Positions 35,662 to 43,403 of a DNA stretch of 64,000 nucleotides are shown here, piece by piece. The DNA comes from CAWJPY01 sp963844865 (GTDB taxonomy: Bacteria > Acidobacteriota > Thermoanaerobaculia > Thermoanaerobaculales > Sulfomarinibacteraceae), in assembly GCA_963844865.1 (NCBI GenBank), contig CAWJPY010000003.1, positions 10,639-74,638 on the forward strand, in the 5' to 3' direction. Numbering within the stretch: position 1 is the stretch's first letter; the number at the start of each line of letters is the position of its first letter. The notes below the pieces were generated by a model, which worked only from the letters and a program-made list of their open reading frames with translations, was not told the origin of the DNA and searched no databases. The position numbers and the translations under genes were made by a program.

Positions 35662-35729
35662 GCCTCCCGTCCGAGCCGGTGGCCAGTCACCGGCTATCCC
35701 TCTAACCGAACGGCCCGGAGGTGACCATG
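35638..35729. repeat. Palindromic head of the four-helix-bundle element, copy 1 (reduced)
   Basis: Outer arms GGTCACCTCCGGGTCGTT (35641-35658) and AACGGCCCGGAGGTGACC (35709-35726) are complementary apart from one position. The inner stem is GCCGGTG/CACCGGC at 35675-35694. The two internal hairpins present in copies 2 and 3 are missing. The left arm encodes the N-terminus (NDPEVT) of the truncated gene. Confidence 0.75.
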
Positions 35730-35838
35730 CCGCCCTTCGCCGTCTGATGGTCGCAGCCCCTGTCGCCGCCACTGACTCTGTACCTGCCGCCGTCACCGTC
35801 ACTGCAGCTGCCGCCATGGCGCTGTCACGAGCCCGCCG

Positions 35839-37323
35839 CTACCGGCGGTGCAGGGCGGCACCGAGGTCGGGCGAGTCGAAGGCCGGCCGGTCGCCGCGCA
35901 GCCACGTGTCCAGATCCGGTTGCGGCAGCCGGAAGCCCGCCCCGGCCAGGTAGATGGCGACGCCGAGGAGGGTCATGAAGCCGGTGATCAGCACCGTCGT
36001 CCACAGCCCGTACCGGAGGCCCTCGACGGTGAGGCCGTCGCTTCCGGAGGCCGTCTCCGCGACCTTGGCGATGACCGGGGCGAGGATGAAGTCGGCCTCC
36101 GAGCGGACCAGCTCCACCAGGGCGAAGATGCGGCCGATGATGTGCGAGGGCAGAGAGAAGCCCGCCATGAACAGGCCAGGGGCCACAGTGGCGCCGGCTC
36201 CGAGTCCGAGCAGACCGGTGGCCGCCAGCAGGAGATGGGGCTCGGAGTGCCCCGGATCGAGCCCCAGCAGCAGCGCACCGCCCGCCAGCAGCATGAGCAT
36301 GCCGCTGAGGGTCAGCAGCGGCAGGAAGCGGGTGGTCACCGCCGCCCGCAGCAGGCCGACCGTGACCAGCACACCCAGCACCTGCGGCCAGAAGGCGAGC
36401 CCGGTCGCCAGCGGCGTCCGGTCGGCGATGAGCAGCTGGTACCGCTGTACGAGCTCCAGGAGCGCCACGAAGGCGCCGCCACCGAACATGGCCGCCAGCG
36501 TCCCCACCACCGGGTAGGTGTGCCACATGCCCTTCACAGGCGACATGGGGTCGCGCTTGTGGTACTGGCTGAGCAGCAGGGCGAGGAGGCACACGAGGCC
36601 GATTGCCAGCGGCACCACGAAGCGCAGCGAGGAGAAACCGTGGCCGGTCAGCTCTCCGGCGGCCCAGAAGGGCAAGGCGGTGGCCGCCAGAGCCAGCACC
36701 AGGGCCGACCAGTCAACGGGTCTGCCGGGGTTGAAGGGCTCCCGGTCGGGCAGGGTGAACAGGGCCACGCTCACGGTGACGACGCCGATGACGGCGAGGC
36801 CTCCGTACAGCCAGCGCCACATGCCCCCGTACGCCACGATGCCCCCCAGCAGGGGACCTGCGGCCACCGCGCCGAAGAAGCCGAGGTTCACCACTGCGGC
36901 GGTGACGGGCATCTTCCGAGGCGGAAAGTTCTGGATCACCGGCGGCAGGGCCGCCACCAACAGCAGGCCGGTCCCGAAGCCGAGCAGCACCCGGCCGGCG
37001 CCGTAGGTGATGACCCCCTGCCCTCCCGCCGCCAGGAGGCAGCCGACCACGAACAGGCTCTCGCAGATGAGGAAGAGGCGGCGCTGGGGGAAGCGCTGCA
37101 CCAGATCGCCTCCGAGCAGGGCACCGAACGCGTAGCCGGCGATGGCCAGCCCCGAGATCACCGCCAGCCCGGTGAGGCTCGCCCCGAGCTCGGTCGCGAC
37201 CTGGCGACGGAACAGACCGGCCGCGGTGGTGACCACGATGAAGGGGACGATGGCCACGATGGCGACGGTGAGGTTCACCGCGTAGCTCGAAGCGAACGGG
37301 CGAGGAATGTGCAGGTGCGCCAT
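35839..37323 (-). CDS. Major facilitator superfamily transporter
   Basis: 494-residue inner-membrane transporter with about 14 hydrophobic segments, like the drug:H+ antiporter-2 group. Early segments AGYAFGALLGGDLVQRFPQRRLFL and RVLLGFGTGLLLVAALPPVIQ correspond to MFS motif A and the motif B/C region. The ATG at 37323 (MAHLHIPRPFASSYAVNL) is chosen because hydrophobic sequence begins soon after and AGAGGT precedes it; a 67-residue in-frame upstream extension looks non-coding. Substrate unknown. It diverges from the TolC-MFP-MFS operon. Confidence 0.85.
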   Translation of the reverse strand: MAHLHIPRPFASSYAVNLTVAIVAIVPFIVVTTAAGLFRRQVATELGASLTGLAVISGLAIAGYAFGALLGGDLVQRFPQRRLFLICESLFVVGCLLAAGGQGVITYGAGRVLLGFGTGLLLVAALPPVIQNFPPRKMPVTAAVVNLGFFGAVAAGPLLGGIVAYGGMWRWLYGGLAVIGVVTVSVALFTLPDREPFNPGRPVDWSALVLALAATALPFWAAGELTGHGFSSLRFVVPLAIGLVCLLALLLSQYHKRDPMSPVKGMWHTYPVVGTLAAMFGGGAFVALLELVQRYQLLIADRTPLATGLAFWPQVLGVLVTVGLLRAAVTTRFLPLLTLSGMLMLLAGGALLLGLDPGHSEPHLLLAATGLLGLGAGATVAPGLFMAGFSLPSHIIGRIFALVELVRSEADFILAPVIAKVAETASGSDGLTVEGLRYGLWTTVLITGFMTLLGVAIYLAGAGFRLPQPDLDTWLRGDRPAFDSPDLGAALHRR

Positions 37324-37645
37324 CAGACCTCTGGTCGAGCGGGAAGCTCCTCGTGCGGCGCCACAGGCTACCACGGTGCGCGTCATCGCCAACGCTCGAG
37401 GCACCGTCCTCCGCGGCGCCTCGGCGGTGCTGACCACTGATCGCCGCCGTCGCTCGCTGTCGGTCCCGCTGACACCGCCACTGATCCCTGACGCTGGCGC
37501 TGTCGGGCCCACCCGTGCTGTCACAGCCTGCGACCCCGCGGAGCGACGTCTTGCGTGCGTTCGGTTGCAGCTCCGGCGCGCTAGAATAGTGCGCCGCTGA
37601 TCGGCGCCGCAGCGCGGCCGCTACATTCCCGGAGGTGAGCACGCC
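37324..37645. other. Divergent intergenic region between two efflux loci
   Basis: 322 bases with no gene. 37438-37505 is CTG/CCGCC low-complexity sequence (GCCGCCGTCGCTCGCTGTCG and CTGACACCGCCACTGATCCC). A TAGAAT -10-like box lies at 37582-37587, ~60 bases before the TolC-like gene. Confidence 0.4.
37582..37587 (+). promoter_or_regulatory. Putative -10 box TAGAAT of the tripartite efflux operon
   Basis: GCTAGAAT lies ~59 bases upstream of the TolC-family start. A weak TTCGGT is found 16 bases further upstream. It resembles the TANNNT boxes ahead of other genes here. Confidence 0.35.
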
Positions 37646-39085
37646 ATGAGCACCACGAGTCCCGAGCCGACGTCCTCACCATCACCCGCGGCCAGCGGCG
37701 CGATCATTCTCCTGGCCCTGCTGCTGGTCGCGGCCGCGGCCATGGGGCAGGAGGTGCCGCAAGCGGCGCCTCCCGCTAGCAGCTCACTGGCCGGTGGGGT
37801 CCCTGGCCCGGCGCCGGCGGGTCCGATCAACCTCACCCTCGCCGAGGCGGTCCAGCGTGGCCTCGAGCACAACCTGGCCATCGTGCTCGGCCGCGAGCAG
37901 GTACGGACGGCCGCCGGCGCACGGGCAGCTGCGCGGTCACGCCTGTTCCCGGACCTGGAGGCCTCCGTCGCCGACAGCCGCAACACCATCAACCTGGAGG
38001 CCTACGGTTTCCCGGTCGCGCCCGGCGAGTCACCCCTCATCGGTCCCTTCGACGTCTTTGACGCGCGGGCGTCGCTCACAGGCCCTCTGGTGAACCTCAG
38101 CCTGTGGGCCGAGAACCGGTCCGCCGCGCACAGTGCCGACGCCGCGAACGCCACCCTTCAGGACGTCCGCGACCAGGTCGTGCTGGCGGTGAGCAGCTTC
38201 TACCTCCAGGCGGTGGCGGCTCGGAGCCGCATCGCCGCCGCCCGGGCCGAGGTGACGACGGCTCGCGCGCTTCACCGCCAGGCGGTGGACATGAAGGAGG
38301 CCGGGGTGGTGCCCGCCATCGAGGTGCTGCGGGCCGAGGTCCAGCTCGCCGCCGAGCGCGAACGGCTCATCGTGGCCACCAACGACGCCGCCACCAGCAA
38401 GCTGGCCCTGGCCCGCGCCATCGGGTTGCCCATGGACGCCGAGCTCCGCTTGAGCGAGGACCTGGAGTACTCGGCGCCGCCGGCCATCGGCGTCGACGAG
38501 GCCCTGAAGCGCGCCCTCGGGCAGCGGGCCGACTACAGGAGTGCCCGTGCGGCCGTGGATGCCGCCCAGGCGGCTCTGGCCGCGGCGCGCAACACGGCCC
38601 TGCCGTCCCTCGGGATGCAGGCCAACTGGGGCAAGATCGGCCCGGATCCCGACAGCGCCCTGACGACGTACACGGTGGGCGCCATGGTGAGCGTGCCCAT
38701 CTTCACCGGCGGGGCGATCAAGGCACGCACCATCACCGCCAAGGCCGGCCTCGCCGACCGCCAGGCCCGCCTGGCCGACCTGGGGGCGAAGATCGAGTAC
38801 GAGGTCCGCTCGGCCCTCCTCGACCTGGCCGCCGCCGATGAGCGGACCCAGGTCGCACAGGACGCGCTCCGGCTGGCGGAGAGTCAGCTGGAGCAGTCCC
38901 GTGATCGCTTCGCGGCCGGCGTGGCGAGCGGGGTCGAGGTCGTCCAGGCCCAACAGACCCTGGCCACCGCCCACGACAACCAGATTGCGAGTCTCCTCGC
39001 CTACAATCTCGCCGAGGTCCGGTTGGCGCGCGCCCTCGGCGTCGCCGCCGAGGGCCTCCAGCGATTCCTTGGAGGAAGCCGTTGA
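37646..39085 (+). CDS. TolC-family outer-membrane efflux protein
   Basis: 479-residue outer-membrane factor forming the exit duct of a tripartite pump. It has an N-terminal signal segment (residues ~18-35), two repeated OEP domains beginning at INLTLAEAVQRGLEHNLAIVL and SAPPAIGVDEALKRALGQRADY, and long Ala/Arg-rich helical stretches typical of the trans-periplasmic barrel. GGAGGTGAGCACGCC precedes the ATG. Its stop overlaps the start of the membrane-fusion gene (TTGA), followed by an MFS pump, giving an outer-membrane factor - adaptor - pump operon like EmrAB-TolC. Confidence 0.9.
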   Translation: MSTTSPEPTSSPSPAASGAIILLALLLVAAAAMGQEVPQAAPPASSSLAGGVPGPAPAGPINLTLAEAVQRGLEHNLAIVLGREQVRTAAGARAAARSRLFPDLEASVADSRNTINLEAYGFPVAPGESPLIGPFDVFDARASLTGPLVNLSLWAENRSAAHSADAANATLQDVRDQVVLAVSSFYLQAVAARSRIAAARAEVTTARALHRQAVDMKEAGVVPAIEVLRAEVQLAAERERLIVATNDAATSKLALARAIGLPMDAELRLSEDLEYSAPPAIGVDEALKRALGQRADYRSARAAVDAAQAALAAARNTALPSLGMQANWGKIGPDPDSALTTYTVGAMVSVPIFTGGAIKARTITAKAGLADRQARLADLGAKIEYEVRSALLDLAAADERTQVAQDALRLAESQLEQSRDRFAAGVASGVEVVQAQQTLATAHDNQIASLLAYNLAEVRLARALGVAAEGLQRFLGGSR

Positions 39086-40335
39086 CCGCAGACCGACCCA
39101 ATCCCGAGACCCTGCCTGCTCCCGAGGCGGCGCCGACCGGCAGGCGTGCCTCGGGGGTCCTGGAGTTCCTCCGTCGCCGACCGCGCGCCCGGAGGGCCCT
39201 GATCATCCTCGCCATCGTGGTGGTGGTCGCCGCGGGCTTGTTCTGGTTCCTGGAGCACGGCAAGGTGTCCACCGACGACGCCCAGATCGACGGCCACATC
39301 CTGCCCGTGGCAGCGCGCGTCGGGGGCAGCGTGCTGTCGGTGGAGGTGGAGGAGAACCGGTGGGTGGACCCCGGCACCGTGCTCGTGCGCCTCGATCCCA
39401 CCGATTACGAGGTCGCCCTCAAGCGCGCCGAGGCCGACAAGGCCGTTGCCGCGGCCGCCCTCACCGGCGCCCGGTCCGGCGTGCCCATCACCTCCGCCAG
39501 CTCCGGCGGCAAGCTGACCTCCGCCCAGGCGGAGGTCCGCCGTGCCAAGTCCGCTGCTGCCGCCGCCGAAGCCCAGCTCGCCGCGGCCCGGGCCCGTTTG
39601 CGGGAGGCCCAGGCCAATGCCGAGAAGGCCGCGCGGGACAGGGAGCGCCTCCAGCAGCTCGTGACGAAGGACGAGATCTCGAAGCAGCAGTTCGACGCCG
39701 CCGTGGCGGCCGCCACGGCCGCCGAGGCCTCGGTGGAAGCGGCCCAGGCCGGCGTCCACCAGGCCGAGCAGGCACGCCATCAGGCCGAGGACGGCGTGGC
39801 GCAGGCCGAGGCCGACCTCCGCGCGGCGCAGACGGCGCCGCAGCAGGTGAAGGTCACCAAGGCCCAGGTGAGCGCCGCCGAGGCCAGGCTCCAGCAAGCA
39901 GACGCCGCCATCCAGCAGGCCCGTTTGGCGCTCGAGTACACGGTGGTGAAGGCCACCATCGCCGGAATCGTGAGCAAGCGCTCGGTGGAGCCGGGGCAGG
40001 TGGTGCAGGCGGGCCAGCCGCTGTTCGCCCTGGTGGACATGGAGAACATCTACGTCACCGCCAACTTCAAGGAGACGAAGCTCGAGAACATGGAGCCCGG
40101 CCAGCGGGCGGAGATCTCGGTGGACGCCTACGGCAGCACCTTGAAGGGACACGTGGACAGCATCGGACCCGCCACCGGCTCGCGCTTCAGCCTCCTGCCG
40201 GCACAGAACGCCTCCGGTAACTTCGTCAAGGTCGTACAGCGGGTCCCGGTCAAGATCGTGTTCGAGCCGGGTCAGGACCCCGACCACAAGCTGCGACCGG
40301 GGCTGTCGGTCGTCCCCACGGTCTACACCCGGTGA
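39082..40335 (+). CDS. EmrA/HlyD-family membrane-fusion adaptor
   Basis: 417-residue periplasmic adaptor. It has one N-terminal helix (residues ~38-58, ALIILAIVVVVAAGLFWFLE) and a lipoyl half-motif TDDAQIDGHILPVAARVGGSV with GTVLVRLDPTDYEVALKRAEA. A long alpha-helical hairpin rich in Ala/Gln/Glu occupies residues ~110-275. The second lipoyl half is YTVVKATIAGIVSKRSVEPG, followed by a beta-barrel (YVTANFKETKLENMEPGQRA) as in EmrA. The start is TTG, supported by CTTGGAGGAAGCCG and by the 4-base overlap with the TolC-like gene. It couples the DHA2 transporter to the outer-membrane duct. Confidence 0.9.
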   Translation: MTADRPNPETLPAPEAAPTGRRASGVLEFLRRRPRARRALIILAIVVVVAAGLFWFLEHGKVSTDDAQIDGHILPVAARVGGSVLSVEVEENRWVDPGTVLVRLDPTDYEVALKRAEADKAVAAAALTGARSGVPITSASSGGKLTSAQAEVRRAKSAAAAAEAQLAAARARLREAQANAEKAARDRERLQQLVTKDEISKQQFDAAVAAATAAEASVEAAQAGVHQAEQARHQAEDGVAQAEADLRAAQTAPQQVKVTKAQVSAAEARLQQADAAIQQARLALEYTVVKATIAGIVSKRSVEPGQVVQAGQPLFALVDMENIYVTANFKETKLENMEPGQRAEISVDAYGSTLKGHVDSIGPATGSRFSLLPAQNASGNFVKVVQRVPVKIVFEPGQDPDHKLRPGLSVVPTVYTR

Positions 40336-40339
40336 GCCC

Positions 40340-41908
40340 ATGACCCAGGAAGCGGCGGCCGCCCCGCCGCAGGTCAACCGCTGGATCGTCGCCATCTCGG
40401 TGATGGCCGGCACCTTCATGGTGGTGCTCGACACCACCGTGGTCAATGTGTCCCTGCCCCACATCGCCGGCAGCCTGTCCGCCAGCGTGGAGGAGGCGAC
40501 CTGGGCCCTCACCACCTACCTGGCCGCCAACGCGGTCATCCTCCCCATCACCGGCTGGTTGGCCAACTTCTTCGGCCGCAAGCGGCTGCTCATCGTGTCG
40601 GTGATCAGCTTCACCCTCGCCTCCCTGATGAGCGGCCTGGCGCCGTCCCTCGGCTTCCTCATCATCTTCCGCATCATCCAGGGGATCAGCGGCGGGGTCA
40701 TGCAGCCCCTCTCCCAGGCCATTCTGCTGGAGGCGTTCCCCCCGGAGGACCGCGGCAAGGCCATGGGGTTCTGGGGCATCGGCATCGTGGTGGCGCCCAT
40801 CCTGGGACCGGTCCTGGGCGGCTGGCTGACCGAGAACATGTCCTGGCGCTGGGTGTTCTACATCAACCTGCCGGTCGGCATCGTCGCCCTGGCGATGATC
40901 TGGCTGTTCATCTTCGACCCGCCCTACATCCGGCGCGGCGCGGGAGGCATCGACTACTGGGGCATCGGCATGCTCGCGGTCGGCATCGGCGCTCTCCAGG
41001 TGGCCCTGGACCGCGGCCAGGAGTACGACTGGTTCGCCTCCAAGATGGTCACCACCCTCATCGTCATCGCCGTCGCCGCCCTGGCCGCCATGTTTTTCCG
41101 AGAGCTCGTGGTGCGCCACCCGGTGATCGACCTCAGGGTGTTCAAGAACCGGACCTACAGCACGGGGGTGTTCCTCATCACCCTCATGGGCGCGGTGCTC
41201 TACGGGAACCTGGTCCTGCTGCCCATCATGCTGCAGACCGTCATGGGCTACCCGGCGTACCAGGCCGGCATCGTCATGGCGCCGCGCGGCATCGGGACCC
41301 TCATCGTCATGCCCATCGCCGGCCTCCTCATCGGCCGCGTGGATGCACGGAAGATGCTGGCCGCGGGCTTTCTGCTCGGGGCCTTCTCCCTGTTCTGGCT
41401 GTCCTGGCTGAACACCGACGCCGGCTTCTGGGACCTGTTCTGGCCCCAGTTCGTTCAGGGCATGGCCTTCGGCCTCCTGTTCGTGCCCCTGACCACCGTC
41501 ACCATGGACCCGATCTCCAACGAGGGCATGGGCAACGCCACCAGCCTCTTCAACCTCATGCGCAACATCGGCGGCAGCTTCGGCATCGCCCTCATCCAGA
41601 CCTTCGTGGTCCGCCAGCGCCAGTACCACACCACCGTCCTGACCGAGCACATCAATCCCTACAGCCCGGCCACCCAGCTCATGATGGCCCGGCTCAAGGC
41701 GGCCTTCATCGCCGCCGGTTCCGACGCTGTCACCGCCGCCCATCAGGCCACCGCCGCGGTGTGGGGGATGGTCCAGCAGCAGGCGTCGATCCTCTCCTTC
41801 CTGGACTCGTTCCACGTGCTCGGGCTCGTGTTCCTCGTCATCGTGCCCCTGGCGTTCCTGATGCGCAAACCGCGCGCGGGCCGGCGGGTGACGGCGGCCC
41901 CGGAGTAG
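40340..41908 (+). CDS. DHA2-family (EmrB/QacA) multidrug MFS transporter
   Basis: 522-residue, 14-helix drug:proton antiporter. Motifs: MVVLDTTVVNVSLPHIAGSL (motif D1), NAVILPITGWLANFFGRKRLL (motif A), RIIQGISGGVMQPLSQAIL (motif B) and GIVVAPILGPVLGGWLTE (motif C). The long periplasmic loop before the last helix is normal for EmrB. It begins four bases after the adaptor stop and completes the tripartite operon. Expected function: proton-driven export of hydrophobic drugs or acyl compounds. Directly after its stop region begins the 13-bp tandem array. Confidence 0.93.
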   Translation: MTQEAAAAPPQVNRWIVAISVMAGTFMVVLDTTVVNVSLPHIAGSLSASVEEATWALTTYLAANAVILPITGWLANFFGRKRLLIVSVISFTLASLMSGLAPSLGFLIIFRIIQGISGGVMQPLSQAILLEAFPPEDRGKAMGFWGIGIVVAPILGPVLGGWLTENMSWRWVFYINLPVGIVALAMIWLFIFDPPYIRRGAGGIDYWGIGMLAVGIGALQVALDRGQEYDWFASKMVTTLIVIAVAALAAMFFRELVVRHPVIDLRVFKNRTYSTGVFLITLMGAVLYGNLVLLPIMLQTVMGYPAYQAGIVMAPRGIGTLIVMPIAGLLIGRVDARKMLAAGFLLGAFSLFWLSWLNTDAGFWDLFWPQFVQGMAFGLLFVPLTTVTMDPISNEGMGNATSLFNLMRNIGGSFGIALIQTFVVRQRQYHTTVLTEHINPYSPATQLMMARLKAAFIAAGSDAVTAAHQATAAVWGMVQQQASILSFLDSFHVLGLVFLVIVPLAFLMRKPRAGRRVTAAPE

Positions 41909-41935
41909 GCCGAGCCCGACCCGCGTCCCCGCCTG

Positions 41936-42116
41936 CGCTCGGCGGCAGCGCTCGGCGGCAGCGCTCGGCGGCAGCGCTCGGCGGCAGCGCTCGGCGGCAG
42001 CGCTCGGCGGCAGCGCTCGGCGGCAGCGCTCGGCGGCAGCGCTCGGCGGCAGCGCTCGGCGGCAGCGCTCGGCGGCAGCGCTCGGCGGCAGCGCTCGGCG
42101 GCAGCGCTCGGCGGCA
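41936..42116. repeat. Perfect 13-bp tandem array, ~14 units
   Basis: CGCTCGGCGGCAG repeats head-to-tail without visible mismatch for ~181 bases, beginning 27 bases after the MFS stop and running into the left arm of a palindromic element at 42115. The unit length is not a multiple of three, so it is not coding. Such perfect arrays mutate in copy number (VNTR). The unit resembles the CAG/CGG-rich 3' flanks elsewhere in this window. Confidence 0.92.
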
Positions 42117-42283
42117 TGGTCACTCCGGGTCGTTTCGTCGGGAACGTAGCCGGTGGGCCAGGCCATGTAAAGGGAAGCCGGACCTTCGGTCCGGTGCTTC
42201 GCAGCTGCTCCACAGCTGCTTCGCACCCTTGACATGGCCTGGCCCACCGGCTCGTGGGGAACCCATGAACGACCCGGAGGTGA
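42115..42283. repeat. Palindromic head of the four-helix-bundle element, copy 3
   Basis: Outer arms CACTCCGGGTCGTT (42121-42134, one base shorter than other copies) and AACGACCCGGAGGTGA (42268-42283). Inner arms GCCGGTGGGCCAGGCCATGT (from 42149) and ACATGGCCTGGCCCACCGGC (to 42251) are perfectly complementary over 20 bp. Inside are two further hairpins: CCGGACCTTCGGTCCGG (42178-42194) and GCAGCTG-CTCCA-CAGCTGC (42201-42219). The four-helix-bundle gene begins in the right side. Confidence 0.85.
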
Positions 42284-42638
42284 GAAGCGCAACGCGATCG
42301 CCGAACCCGGTCTGGCTGCTCATAGCGAAGCTCTCGTGGCTGCGGGCGCCGCCATCAAGCTGGTGATGAGGCTCCCTGCTGCTCTGAAGCCGATTGGTGA
42401 TCAGGTGGTTCGCTCGGCGAGCTCGGTGCCCGCGAATCTCGCTGAAGGTCACGGCCGGTCGGGTCGCGACCGCCTCCAGTTCTGGCGCTACGCGTACGCG
42501 TCGGCCAAGGAGGTCGACTCCCACCTGCGGCTGCTCGCCGCAACAGGAGCCGTCAACCGTTCCGCCGCTCAGGCTGCCCTGAATGCGTTTGATCGCGTGC
42601 GGGCGATGACGTGGCGCCTCCTCAACCCGGAGACATGA
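42234..42638 (+). CDS. Four-helix-bundle protein (23S rRNA-IVP/S23-like)
   Basis: 134-residue protein, of which residues ~27-134 match the four-helix-bundle family first known from 23S rRNA intervening sequences. Hallmarks: SSVPANLAEGHGRSGRD (core SVxxNIAEG motif), FWRYAYASAKEVDSHLRLL and a C-terminal AMTWRLLNPE. Members are small alpha-helical, often pentameric proteins that can bind nucleic acid (compare Avd of diversity-generating retroelements). Elsewhere in this window the family starts MNDPEV. Here that start (42265) is out of frame with the rest, so the only in-frame ATG is 42234 inside the palindrome, and the N-terminus may be damaged. Not inside an rRNA gene. Confidence 0.75.
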   Translation: MAWPTGSWGTHERPGGEKRNAIAEPGLAAHSEALVAAGAAIKLVMRLPAALKPIGDQVVRSASSVPANLAEGHGRSGRDRLQFWRYAYASAKEVDSHLRLLAATGAVNRSAAQAALNAFDRVRAMTWRLLNPET

Positions 42639-42674
42639 CAACCGCCGGCATCCCCGGCAGGCCGCGAAACGCCG

Positions 42675-42827
42675 CTGAGAACAGCGCCTGCGGCGGGCGT
42701 GCCGCTGGTGACACTTTTCCGGAGCCACGCGTGCCGGCCGCGCCTCGCGTTGGGACCGGAAACAGTGTCGGCGGTGGCAACCTCGGGGAGGGCTTCGACC
42801 GCATCGACGCGTCGCGACAGGCCTCAC
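42675..42827 (+). repeat. Structured hairpin repeat (family A), copy 3
   Basis: TGCCGCTGGTGACACTTTTC ... GACCGGAAACAGTGTCGGCG with flanking GTGGCA. Closest to copy 1, including the loop (CACGCGTGCCGGCCGCGCCT). Position 4 of the left arm changed A to G without a paired change. It follows the four-helix-bundle gene and precedes the NfeD-like gene. Confidence 0.72.
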
Positions 42828-42917
42828 GAGACACGGTCTGGCTGACCGCTGACACCGTTCACCGCCGCTGCCACTGCTCGCGGTCGCCGTTCTGGGACGC
42901 GGACACGGCCGACGGGG

Positions 42918-42923
42918 TATCAT
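42918..42923 (+). promoter_or_regulatory. Putative -10 box TATCAT
   Basis: GGGGTATCAT lies 20 bases upstream of the ATG of the NfeD-like gene and just before its GGGAGGCG ribosome binding site. No clear -35. Confidence 0.3.
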
Positions 42924-42943
42924 CTCCGTCGGGAGGCGACACG

Positions 42944-43318
42944 ATGCACCACCTGCTCCTCCTGATCATGGTCGCGGTGGGAGTGGCCTTCTTCTTTCTC
43001 CTGCCCTGGCCCCTCAACCTGATCCTGTACGCCCCCCTCTTCATCGCCGCCGCCATCGCCTACGGCAAGGCGCTGCGTGCCCAGGGGCTGCCCACGCAGA
43101 CCGGAGAGTCCGTCATGGTGGGCGCCACCGCGCGGGTCATGAAGGAGGGAGATGGAGCGCTGGAGGTCATGTACGAGGGCGAGATCTGGCGGGCGGTGTC
43201 GGCCGCCCCGGTCGCCACCGGAGACGAGGTCGTCATCCAGCGGGTGGACGGCCTCACCCTCCACGTGGCCCCCCTGCCCCCGACGAGGACACCCACGCCG
43301 TCCGACGCACCGTCCTGA
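42944..43318 (+). CDS. NfeD-like membrane protein
   Basis: 124-residue protein with two N-terminal hydrophobic segments (residues ~4-22 and ~25-43), then a small beta-barrel-like domain. TGESVMVGATARVMKEGDGALEVMYEGEIWRAVSAAPVATGDEVVIQRVDGLTLHVAPL matches the C-terminal OB-fold of NfeD proteins (the V-G-x-x-A-x-V start and the G-x-x-V-x-V-x-x-V-x-G-x-x-L-x-V end). NfeD proteins partner with stomatins, but none is adjacent. The start follows GGGAGGCGACACG. It converges with the trypsin-like protease gene across a shared terminator. Confidence 0.7.
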   Translation: MHHLLLLIMVAVGVAFFFLLPWPLNLILYAPLFIAAAIAYGKALRAQGLPTQTGESVMVGATARVMKEGDGALEVMYEGEIWRAVSAAPVATGDEVVIQRVDGLTLHVAPLPPTRTPTPSDAPS

Positions 43319-43355
43319 AGCCCGTCACCCGCGGCGGGCAGCGGGCACACAAGAA

Positions 43356-43383
43356 ACGACGGGGGCCTGGGAGCCCCCGTCGT
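43356..43383 (-). terminator. Bidirectional hairpin terminator
   Basis: ACGACGGGGGC and GCCCCCGTCGT form an 11-bp stem with a 6-base loop. On the minus strand it is followed by TTTCTT, so it is a classic intrinsic terminator for the protease gene ending at 43404. It can also serve the convergent NfeD-like gene. Confidence 0.8.
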
Positions 43384-43403
43384 CGTAGGCTGTCACAGGG
43401 TGG

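Noticed and set aside
41936..42116. CRISPR-like array
   Set aside because: Repeats are 13 bp, contiguous and without spacers, and no cas genes are present; it is a simple tandem repeat.
42234..42638. Intervening sequence inside a 23S rRNA gene
   Set aside because: Flanking sequence is an MFS gene and an NfeD-like gene; no rRNA sequence was recognised.
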